Assembly (NCBI GenBank): GCA_023257495.1
Contig: JALRCC010000152.1
Location: forward strand, 1-6,154
From: Rugosibacter sp.
GTDB lineage: Bacteria > Pseudomonadota > Gammaproteobacteria > Burkholderiales > Rhodocyclaceae
Direction of reading: 5' to 3'
Length of the DNA: 6,154 nucleotides
Part shown: positions 1-6,154 of the stretch, one piece after another
Numbering within the stretch: the first letter of the stretch is position 1
Layout of the letters: every line of letters begins with the position of its first letter
The notes under the pieces: model-generated
What the model was told of the DNA's origin: nothing
The model's input: the letters and a program-made list of their open reading frames with translations, nothing else
The model's database searches: none
Position numbers and translations under genes: made by a program

Positions 1-2268
1 AAATTTAGCAACCAAATCAAAAATTTCATTCGCTTGTTTGGCTTTAACATTGTTTTTTTCAGCCCCTTCCACAAATATTTTGCGTTGCGCGTCCATTTCT
101 GCTTTGATTTTTTTACCCATCGCACGGCGCAGCAAATCAGCATCACCGAGGCTGTAACCGGCGACAACCTGCGCGGATTGCATCACCTGTTCCTGGTACA
201 CCATGATGCCGTAGGTTTTATCAACCACTTGTTCCAGAATCGGGTGCGGGTAGCTGAAACTTTTGCCGTGCTTTCTGGCAATGTAGTCAGGGATGAAGTC
301 CATCGGACCCGGACGATACAGGGCGTTGAGCGCAATCAGATCATCCAGGCAATCGGGGCGCGCCTGCACCAGGGTTTCTTTCATGCCGCCGGATTCAAAC
401 TGGAAAACCGCGGTGGTGTTCGCGCTTTTAAAGATGCGATTAAAGGTTGCCTGATCGTCCAGCGGCAGGGTTTCCAAATCAATCGTGATGCCTTCCACTT
501 CTTGCACCAGCCGCACGGCTTCGTCCAGAATGGTGAGCGTGCGCAGGCCTAAAAAGTCAAACTTCACCAGGCCGGCTTTTTCTACATCGTCCTTATCGAA
601 CTGTGAAATCACCGAGTCGGTACCCGCTGCGGCATACAGTGGGCAAAAGTCGGTGAGCTTGCCTGGCGCAATCAGGACGCCTCCGGCGTGCATGCCGACA
701 TTGCGCGTCAAGCCTTCGAGCTTGATGGCCAAAGACCACAGCTCGGCAATTTCTTCTTCGGACTCGATGCGCTGGCGTATCAGGGGCTCTTTATCCAGCG
801 CGTCCTTGAGGTTGATGCCAAGTTCATTCGGAATCAGCTTGGCAAATTGATCAACAAAGTTAAAGCCTAAATCCAGCACCCGGCCGACATCGCGAATCAC
901 GGCTTTTGCTGCAAGGGTGCCAAAAGTGGCAATTTGCGACACGGCGTGTGCGCCGTATTTTTTCTTCACATAATCAATGACGCGGTCGCGGCCTTCCTGG
1001 CAAAAGTCGATGTCAAAGTCAGGCATCGAGACGCGTTCAGGGTTCAGGAAGCGCTCGAACAGCAGTTCATAGCGCAACGGGTCAAGATCGGTAATGCCCA
1101 GGCTGTAAGCGACCAGCGAACCCGCACCCGAGCCGCGCCCCGGCCCCACTGGCACGCCGTTGTTTTTTGCCCAGTTGATGAAGTCGGCAACGATCAGGAA
1201 GTAGCCGGGAAAGCCCATCTGGATAATCGTTTTGATTTCAAAATCCAGGCGCTCAACGTAAGCTGGCCGTTGTGCTTCTCGCTGGGTTGCCTCCGGGTAG
1301 AGCAGTGCCAGCCGTTTGACGAGGCCCGCGTGGGATTCGCTGGCCAGAAAGTCTTCCAGCGGTTCGCCGTTGGGCGTGGGAAAGTCGGGCAAGCGGCTTT
1401 TACCCAACTCTAACGTCAGATTGCAGCGTTCTGCAATGTGCACCGCATTGGCAAGCGCTTCTGGCAGGTCGGCGAATAATTCCACCATCTCTGCCTGGGT
1501 TTTGAAATAATTTTCCGGGCTGTAATTCTTTGGCCGCCGATGGTCGCCCAGCACATAGCCTTCGGCAATGCACACGCGGGCTTCGTGGGCCTTGTAGTCA
1601 TCTCTATTCAGAAACTGCACCGGATGCGTGGCGACCAAAGGCAAGTCAAGGCGTGCGGCAAGATCTGCGCTGGCTTGAACCAGGCGGTTTTCCAGTGCGG
1701 TGTTTTCATTGTCGGCAGCACCACCGCTGGGGCGTTGCACCTCGATGTAATAGGCATCAGGGAAAAGCGATGCCCACAGGCGGGCACGGGTTTCAGCCTG
1801 GGCGGTTTTACCGGCGGCAAGCCACTGGCCGATGTCGCCCGACAGCCCGCCGGAGAGTGCAATCAGGCCGCTGTTATCACCTTGGCTGATTTGCGTGAGT
1901 GAAATCTCGGCGCGGCCATGACGGCGCGGCGCAAGATAGGCCGCCGATAGCAACTCGCATAGACGCAAATAGCCTGCCGGGTTTTTGGCCAGCAGCAGCA
2001 ATCGCGCAGGAGTGCTGCGGGTTTCTGTCGCGAGCGCGGTTTCGTCATCAATCCATACGTCACAACCGACAATGGGTTTGATGCCCTGGCTGCGTGCGGC
2101 AGAGTAAAACTTGACCATGCCGAACAGATTGGCCAGGTCAGTGAGCGCTAACGCGGGTTGCTGGTCTTCTACCGCGCGAGCAATGGCCTCATCCAGCCGC
2201 GTGACGCCGTCGCTGATGGAGTATTCGCTGTGCAGGCGAAGATGAATAAATCGAGGGGAGGCGGACAT
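1..2268 (-). CDS. dnaE: DNA polymerase III subunit alpha, N-terminal 756 codons (3' end cut by window edge)
   Basis: Catalytic subunit of the replicative polymerase holoenzyme, a C-family DNA polymerase. The minus-strand frame is open without a stop or frameshift for 756 codons to the left edge. Family members are about 1,150 residues, so the C-terminal clamp-, ssDNA- and tau-binding parts are missing. The PHP domain begins at once (HLRLHSEYSISDG, residues 9-21). Its first motif reads HLRLH rather than the HxH of metal-binding PHP domains, as in E. coli, which suggests an inactive PHP and proofreading by a separate DnaQ. The polymerase core shows GPGRGSG (375-381), PDFDID (416-421) with catalytic Asp419 and Asp421, GMHAGG (525-530), FDFLGL with the third catalytic Asp571, LYRPGPM (650-656) and RRAMGKK (714-720). 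The ATG at 2268 is the only possible start, because an in-frame TAA lies at 2283-2281 with no start codon between. No clear Shine-Dalgarno site precedes it. The gene is divergent from rsmE. Confidence 0.97.
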   Translation of the reverse strand, partial: MSASPRFIHLRLHSEYSISDGVTRLDEAIARAVEDQQPALALTDLANLFGMVKFYSAARSQGIKPIVGCDVWIDDETALATETRSTPARLLLLAKNPAGYLRLCELLSAAYLAPRRHGRAEISLTQISQGDNSGLIALSGGLSGDIGQWLAAGKTAQAETRARLWASLFPDAYYIEVQRPSGGAADNENTALENRLVQASADLAARLDLPLVATHPVQFLNRDDYKAHEARVCIAEGYVLGDHRRPKNYSPENYFKTQAEMVELFADLPEALANAVHIAERCNLTLELGKSRLPDFPTPNGEPLEDFLASESHAGLVKRLALLYPEATQREAQRPAYVERLDFEIKTIIQMGFPGYFLIVADFINWAKNNGVPVGPGRGSGAGSLVAYSLGITDLDPLRYELLFERFLNPERVSMPDFDIDFCQEGRDRVIDYVKKKYGAHAVSQIATFGTLAAKAVIRDVGRVLDLGFNFVDQFAKLIPNELGINLKDALDKEPLIRQRIESEEEIAELWSLAIKLEGLTRNVGMHAGGVLIAPGKLTDFCPLYAAAGTDSVISQFDKDDVEKAGLVKFDFLGLRTLTILDEAVRLVQEVEGITIDLETLPLDDQATFNRIFKSANTTAVFQFESGGMKETLVQARPDCLDDLIALNALYRPGPMDFIPDYIARKHGKSFSYPHPILEQVVDKTYGIMVYQEQVMQSAQVVAGYSLGDADLLRRAMGKKIKAEMDAQRKIFVEGAEKNNVKAKQANEIFDLVAKF

Positions 2269-2390
2269 AGACGAATGATTTTAACGCACACGCCGCAGCC
2301 TCACCGTCAATCGGGAAAAGGATTTCTGTTGTCGAGTCATCGTGCTGATGGCATGCACGCGCGCCGGATATTGAGGATAATCGCAGAATC
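2269..2390. promoter_or_regulatory. Divergent dnaE/rsmE intergenic region, presumed to hold both promoters
   Basis: This 122-bp gap lies between two genes read away from each other, so transcription of both should start in or near it. On the minus strand a TAAAAT hexamer (2283-2278) and a TTGACG (2310-2305) resemble -10 and -35 boxes, but the 21-bp spacer is longer than the usual 16-18. On the plus strand GATAAT (2376-2381) matches five of six -10 positions, without a recognisable -35 box at the normal distance. I see no strong inverted repeat that would mark an operator or terminator. The region's role is inferred from gene orientation; the individual boxes are weak. Confidence 0.5.
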
Positions 2391-3134
2391 ATGATCTCCA
2401 GATTTTTCTGCCCCAGTCCATTGGTTTTCGGTGCGCCGGTCGAGTTGCCTGCCGAGGTGGCGCATCATGCGGTGAATGTCTTAAAAGTCGGCGCTGGTGA
2501 TACGGCGATTTTGTTTGACGGGCGGGGTGGCGAATGGCTGGCAACGCTCTCGCCTAGCGGCAAGTCGTCCAAACCCACGCTGCTTGCCACGCTGACCGAG
2601 TTCAATGAACGCGATAACGAGCCGCCGCTGCCTATCACGCTGGTGCAGGCGTTACCCGCTAGCGACAAGATGGATTGGGTAGTGCAAAAAGCGGTGGAAC
2701 TGGGCGTTGCGCGGATTCAACCCATCATGACCAAGCGCAGCGTGATGCGTCTTTCTGGCGAACGTGCCGAACGCCGTGTGACGCACTGGCGCCACATCGC
2801 CATTGCCGCTTGCGAACAAAGCGGGCGCAATCGCGTGCCCACGGTGGCACCCATTATCGAACTGCCGCGCTATCTGGGAGAGGTTGCCGATCGTGCAGAG
2901 GGCTGTCGTTTTATCTGCGCGCCCGGTGCAACGCAATCGTTGCGCAATCGGCAGGCACCGACGCTGCCGATTGCGCTGCTGGTTGGCCCGGAAGGCGGGT
3001 TTGAAGAAAGTGAATTATCAGCCGCGATCATCGCCGGTTTTGAGCCTATTCGGCTGGGGCCGCGCGTGCTGCGCACAGAAACGGCGGGTGTTGCCGCGCT
3101 GGCGGCGATCATGGCGCTTTGGGGTGATTTGTAA
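2391..3134 (+). CDS. rsmE: 16S rRNA (uracil(1498)-N(3))-methyltransferase RsmE
   Basis: RsmE methylates N3 of U1498 in helix 44 of 16S rRNA, near the decoding site, using S-adenosylmethionine; it acts on the assembled 30S subunit. The 247 residues fit the family's usual length (about 240-250). The N-terminal part (about 1-72) is the PUA-like RNA-binding domain, opening with SRFFCPSPL. The rest is a SPOUT methyltransferase domain with its family signatures: KMDWVVQKAVELGV (93-106), RHIAIAACEQSGR (134-146), and the SAM-binding knot segments LLVGPEGGFEESE (196-208) and LGPRVLRTETA (222-232). The start at 2391 is supported because SRFF normally sits at the extreme N terminus. Its only purine-rich match, GAGG at 2373-2376, is 14 nt away, longer than normal. 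It is the first gene of a probable operon, with ppk2 20 bp downstream. Confidence 0.96.
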   Translation: MISRFFCPSPLVFGAPVELPAEVAHHAVNVLKVGAGDTAILFDGRGGEWLATLSPSGKSSKPTLLATLTEFNERDNEPPLPITLVQALPASDKMDWVVQKAVELGVARIQPIMTKRSVMRLSGERAERRVTHWRHIAIAACEQSGRNRVPTVAPIIELPRYLGEVADRAEGCRFICAPGATQSLRNRQAPTLPIALLVGPEGGFEESELSAAIIAGFEPIRLGPRVLRTETAGVAALAAIMALWGDL

Positions 3135-3143
3135 AGGCAGGCC

Positions 3144-3149
3144 GGGGAG
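3144..3149 (+). promoter_or_regulatory. Shine-Dalgarno site of the PPK2 gene
   Basis: GGGGAG lies 5 nt before the ATG at 3155, inside the 20-bp gap after rsmE. It contains the GGAG core and supports this start over later in-frame codons. It also shows that the second gene of the cluster has its own ribosome-binding site. Confidence 0.7.
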
Positions 3150-3154
3150 CACGC

Positions 3155-4738
3155 ATGTTTGAATCCGCAGAAATAGGCCACACGATTGACAAGAAAACCT
3201 GGCGCAAACTGGTGCCGGATTTGCGCGTTGCGTTGCTGGATGCGCAGTTCGATCTGAAAGAGACGGCAAAAATCCCTGTCATCATTCTGATCAGCGGGCA
3301 GGACTTTGCCGGCAAAGGCGAGACGATCAATGTGCTGTATGACTGGATGGACCCGCATTTCTTGCAGACGCTTGCCTTTGCAGAACCCACCGATGAAGAG
3401 CGCAATCGTCCCGCCATGTGGCGTTACTGGCGGGCCTTGCCGCCCAAGGGACGGACGGGGATTTTCTCCGGCTCGTGGTATTCCGATCCGATTCGGCAGT
3501 GCTTGAAAGGCAGCTTGCCCTTGACTGATCTGGATGCGCGCATTGATCAGATCAACCGTTTTGAAGCGATGCTGGTGAATGAGGGCGCGCTGGTACTCAA
3601 GTTCTGGTTTCATCTGAGCAAAGCGGCGCAGAAAAAACGCTTGAAGGCGCTGCAAAGCGATCCGCATACTGCCTGGCGCGTGACGCCGGGGAGCGCACAG
3701 CGTTTGAAAGCTTACGATCAGCTGCAAGAGGTTGCAGGCCATGTGCTGCGCATGACCAATACCGCCTGGGCACCGTGGATCATTGTCGAGGGGGAGGATG
3801 ACAACTACCGCTCACTGACCGTAGGCCAGGTGCTGCTGGATTCCTTGCGTCAGCGGCTGGCCACGGGCGACAATCAGGACACTCCCGTTGCTCCGCAGAT
3901 GCGGCCTGGCGTGGATGGTCTCAGTGTGCTATCGGCGTTGAATCTGAACAAAAAATTAAGCGATAAAGTGTATGCCGATCAACTCGCGCACTGGCAGGGG
4001 CGGCTTGCTGAATTAAGTCGTGATCCCCGGTTCAAGTCACGTTCGCTGATCTGTGTGTTTGAAGGCGTGGATGCTGCGGGTAAGGGTGGCGCGATACGCC
4101 ATATTGCCGGCGCGCTGGATGCACGTCAGTACCAGATTATTCCGGTGGCAGCGCCTACAGAAGAAGAACGGGCGCAACCTTATTTGTGGCGCTTTTGGCG
4201 ATATGTGCCACGCTGCGGGCGCATCGCGATGTTTGATCGTTCCTGGTATGGTCGTGTACTGGTCGAGCGGATTGAAGGTTTTTGCTCGGAGCATGACTGG
4301 TTGCGTGCATATAGCGAGATTAACGATTTTGAGCACGAGCTCTCTGCAGCGGGTGCCATTGTGGTCAAGTTCTGGTTGCAGATCAGCCAGGCAGAACAAC
4401 TCACGCGGTTTAAAGCGCGTGAAGACACGCCCTTCAAGCGCTTCAAGATTACCCCTGACGATTGGCGCAACCGTGAAAAGTGGGCGCAATATCAGCAAGC
4501 CGTCTGTGACATGGTGGAGCGTACCAGTACGGGGACGGCACCCTGGACGTTGATTGAATCGAATGACAAGAACTACGCCCGAGTGAAAATCCTGCAAACG
4601 CTATGTAAACGTCTGGAAAAGGAATTCAGGGACGAGCGAAAGCAGAAAGTCGTGGGAGAATGGATGACAGGTGAATTCCTGCATCAAGAAGATAGTCAGT
4701 CTGCAAAAAAATCCGCTCGCAAGAAAGGCAAAAAATGA
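3155..4738 (+). CDS. pap: Two-domain class II polyphosphate kinase 2 (polyphosphate:AMP phosphotransferase)
   Basis: Class II PPK2 enzymes transfer phosphate from inorganic polyphosphate to AMP, giving ADP; the tandem-domain architecture matches Acinetobacter Pap and Pseudomonas PA3455. The 527 residues hold two PPK2 domains, about 30-235 and 290-495. The C-terminal copy has a full P-loop (GVDAAGKGG, 304-312, Lys310), a Walker B region FDRSWYG (360-366, Asp361 and Arg362) and the lid segment PTEEERAQPYLWRFWR (334-349). The N-terminal copy keeps the P-loop (GQDFAGKGE, 48-56, Lys54) and the lid (PTDEERNRPAMWRYWR, 78-93), but its Walker B reads FSGSWYS (104-110), so the Asp-Arg pair is Ser-Gly. 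Catalysis therefore probably rests with the C-terminal domain, as is known for the class. A lysine-rich tail (residues 518-527) ends the protein. No signal peptide is visible, so it should be cytosolic. Its stop overlaps the argA start. AMP as acceptor is inferred from architecture. Confidence 0.94.
   Translation: MFESAEIGHTIDKKTWRKLVPDLRVALLDAQFDLKETAKIPVIILISGQDFAGKGETINVLYDWMDPHFLQTLAFAEPTDEERNRPAMWRYWRALPPKGRTGIFSGSWYSDPIRQCLKGSLPLTDLDARIDQINRFEAMLVNEGALVLKFWFHLSKAAQKKRLKALQSDPHTAWRVTPGSAQRLKAYDQLQEVAGHVLRMTNTAWAPWIIVEGEDDNYRSLTVGQVLLDSLRQRLATGDNQDTPVAPQMRPGVDGLSVLSALNLNKKLSDKVYADQLAHWQGRLAELSRDPRFKSRSLICVFEGVDAAGKGGAIRHIAGALDARQYQIIPVAAPTEEERAQPYLWRFWRYVPRCGRIAMFDRSWYGRVLVERIEGFCSEHDWLRAYSEINDFEHELSAAGAIVVKFWLQISQAEQLTRFKAREDTPFKRFKITPDDWRNREKWAQYQQAVCDMVERTSTGTAPWTLIESNDKNYARVKILQTLCKRLEKEFRDERKQKVVGEWMTGEFLHQEDSQSAKKSARKKGKK
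4724..4728 (+). promoter_or_regulatory. Shine-Dalgarno site of argA inside the PPK2 coding end
   Basis: AAAGG lies 6 nt before the argA ATG at 4735 and falls within the last codons of the PPK2 gene. It supports the 4735 start over in-frame TTG and GTG codons at 4780 and 4783, which lack a comparable site. Confidence 0.55.
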
Positions 4739-6078
4739 CACTGGATATTCGTAGCGCACAACCCGATACCGATGCGCGTTTGGTGGCTTGGGTACGTCAG
4801 GCTGCGCCCTATATTCATGCATTTCGTGGGCGCACGTTTGTCATTGCATTTGGCGGCGAGGTGCTGGAAGCGGGTTCGGCGCAAGCGCTCATTCACGATA
4901 TTGCGCTGCTGGACAGCATGGGCATACGGCTGGTGCTGGTACATGGTGCCCGACCGCAGATTGATGCTGAAATGCGCCTGCGTGGCCTGGAGCCGAAATT
5001 TCACAAGGGTCTACGGATTACCGATGGCGAAGCGCTGGAATGCGTGAAGCGCGCCATGGGGGTGACGCGTATCGAGATTGAAGCCTTGCTGTCACAAGGC
5101 TTGCCCAATACGCCGATGGCCGGTGCTTTTTTACGGGTAACAGGGGGCAACTTTGTGACCGCCCGGCCGGTGGGTGTGGTGGATGGTATTGATTTTCAAT
5201 ATACGGGCGCTGTGCGCAAGGTGATCGCCGAAGAAATTCAGGCCGATCTGGCGCAGGAAAATGTCGTGCTGATTACGCCAATCAGCGCTTCGCCGACAGG
5301 CGAAATCTTTAATCTGGCATGGGAAGAAGTGGCTGAAGCGGTGGCTGTTGCCGTGCAGGCAGACAAGCTGATTTATCTGTGTGATGCCGCTGGCGTGGTG
5401 AGCGCGAAAGGCGCGCTGATTGATGCGTTAACCGCCGATGAAGCGCAAAAAATTACAGGCAAGTATTTGCAGGTACAGGCACCGGAAATTGCACGCGTGT
5501 TGCCCAGTGCGGTAAGGGCGTGTCGCACGGGTGTTGGGCGGGTACACTTTCTTGATCGCCAATCCGATGGGGCGATGCTGATGGAATTTTTCACTCGCGA
5601 TGGCGTGGGTACGGTGATGACGCAGGCACCACTGGCACGTTTGCGCGATGCCACGATTGATGATGTGGGCGCGATTTTGCGGCTGATCGAGCCGCTTGAA
5701 GCGGACGGCACATTAGTCAAGCGGGGCCGCGAGCGGCTGGAAATGGAAGTTGGCCGGTTTTCTTTGGTAGAGCATGACGGCGTGGTGGTTGGCTGTGCGG
5801 CGCTGTATCCTTTTGCCGATGCAAAATCGGCTGAACTGGCCTGCGTTGCGGTGATGCCAGATTTTCGGCGGAGCGGGTATGGCGATCAATTGCGTACTTA
5901 TATTGAGGCGCGCGCCAAAAAGATGAAGTTAAAACAGATTTTCGTGCTCACCACACGCACCGCGCACTGGTTTATCGAGCGCGGCTTTGTCGAATCCACC
6001 GTTGATGCGTTGCCCGCTGCGCGACGTGAGGTTTATAACCTGCAACGGCGTTCAAAAGTGTTGGTCAAAACGCTATGA
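4735..6078 (+). CDS. argA: Amino-acid N-acetyltransferase (N-acetylglutamate synthase)
   Basis: ArgA acetylates L-glutamate with acetyl-CoA, the first committed step of arginine synthesis, in the cytosol. The 447 residues match the classical fused form (E. coli about 443). An amino-acid-kinase-like domain comes first (about 20-285), with PYIHAFRGRTFVIAFGGE (25-42), LVLVHGARPQID (66-77) and KFHKGLRITDGEAL (88-101). In the family this domain is not a kinase; it carries feedback inhibition by arginine. The GNAT acetyltransferase domain follows (about 300-447), with the acetyl-CoA pyrophosphate-binding loop RRSGYG (378-383) after the strand AELACVAVMP, and a C-terminal TRTAHWFIERGF segment (407-418). 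The first 16 residues precede the conserved core and look like a short extension. The ATG overlaps the upstream TGA (ATGA), which suggests translational coupling to the PPK2 gene. No ARG box is evident immediately upstream, as expected for an internal operon gene. Confidence 0.96.
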   Translation: MTLDIRSAQPDTDARLVAWVRQAAPYIHAFRGRTFVIAFGGEVLEAGSAQALIHDIALLDSMGIRLVLVHGARPQIDAEMRLRGLEPKFHKGLRITDGEALECVKRAMGVTRIEIEALLSQGLPNTPMAGAFLRVTGGNFVTARPVGVVDGIDFQYTGAVRKVIAEEIQADLAQENVVLITPISASPTGEIFNLAWEEVAEAVAVAVQADKLIYLCDAAGVVSAKGALIDALTADEAQKITGKYLQVQAPEIARVLPSAVRACRTGVGRVHFLDRQSDGAMLMEFFTRDGVGTVMTQAPLARLRDATIDDVGAILRLIEPLEADGTLVKRGRERLEMEVGRFSLVEHDGVVVGCAALYPFADAKSAELACVAVMPDFRRSGYGDQLRTYIEARAKKMKLKQIFVLTTRTAHWFIERGFVESTVDALPAARREVYNLQRRSKVLVKTL

Positions 6079-6154
6079 TGTTTTAACGGCGGGCTGATGG
6101 CGAATCTCAGGGTAAACTCGTCAGGCAGGCTTATTCAAGGCAACGAAACTTTAA
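6079..6154. other. Non-coding tail after argA, no feature recognised
   Basis: These 76 bases follow the argA stop. I see no GC-rich hairpin followed by a T run, so no intrinsic terminator is supported, and no good promoter boxes. A reading frame starting with ATG at 6097 stays open for 19 codons to the window edge, but it resembles no family I know and has no Shine-Dalgarno site. Confidence 0.5.

Noticed and set aside
34..552. Plus-strand open frame of 172 codons
   Set aside because: It lies wholly antisense to dnaE, whose conserved polymerase motifs are continuous here. The translation has no recognisable domain.
934..1902. Several plus-strand open frames of 119-159 codons
   Set aside because: All are antisense to the intact dnaE frame, including the PDFDID catalytic region and the part of the protein before it. 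They are frame shadows.
2341..2365. Possible operator with GTGC and GCAC arms (2342-2345 and 2355-2358) around GCATGC
   Set aside because: Only the outer four bases pair around the centre, and the inner bases do not match. Such short arms are expected by chance.
2870..3742. Minus-strand open frame of 290 codons
   Set aside because: It runs antisense through the end of rsmE and the start of the PPK2 gene, both with clear family motifs. Its translation is low in complexity of known folds and shows no domain I recognise.
4037..4597. Minus-strand open frame of 186 codons
   Set aside because: It is antisense to the C-terminal catalytic PPK2 domain, where the sense frame carries the P-loop and Walker B motifs.
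6097..6154. Possible start of a new gene, beginning MANLRVNSSGR
   Set aside because: Only 19 codons are visible before the edge. There is no Shine-Dalgarno site, no family resemblance and no stop in view, so it cannot be supported.
1..6154. CRISPR arrays, insertion sequences, tRNA genes, attachment sites, defence genes
   Set aside because: Reading both strands, I found no spaced direct repeats, terminal inverted repeats, transposase or integrase motifs, or tRNA-like stretches. Nearly all of the window is explained by four conserved core genes.

Overview
The window looks like ordinary chromosomal core sequence from a proteobacterium. Protein-level resemblance of DnaE (an ALALTDLANLFGMVKFY segment and an HGRAEI segment), the two-domain PPK2 and a fused AAK-GNAT ArgA suggest a betaproteobacterium, perhaps of the Nitrosomonadales. 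That placement comes from memory of family members, not from a search. Coding density is very high, the G+C content is moderate, and I see no mobile elements, tRNA/rRNA genes or CRISPR repeats.

Layout. Positions 1-2268 on the minus strand hold the first 756 codons of dnaE, the replicative DNA polymerase III alpha subunit. It is cut by the left edge, and roughly the last third of the protein lies outside the window. A 122-bp divergent intergenic region (2269-2390) separates it from a plus-strand cluster of three genes. These are rsmE (2391-3134, 16S rRNA m3U1498 methyltransferase), a two-domain class II polyphosphate kinase 2 / polyphosphate:AMP phosphotransferase (3155-4738), and argA (4735-6078, N-acetylglutamate synthase). 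The gaps are 20 bp and then a 4-bp ATGA overlap, so the three are probably one transcription unit. The last 76 bp (6079-6154) hold no gene I can support.

The genes serve different housekeeping jobs: replication, ribosome modification, adenylate/polyphosphate metabolism, and the first step of arginine synthesis. The sequence does not show that they form one pathway. I found no convincing undescribed system. The points most worth a second look are the absence of well-spaced Shine-Dalgarno sites at both divergent starts, each with a -10-like hexamer exactly 9 nt before the start codon; the lost Walker B Asp-Arg in the N-terminal half of PPK2; and the tight ppk2-argA junction, where a lysine-rich tail also encodes the argA ribosome-binding site.
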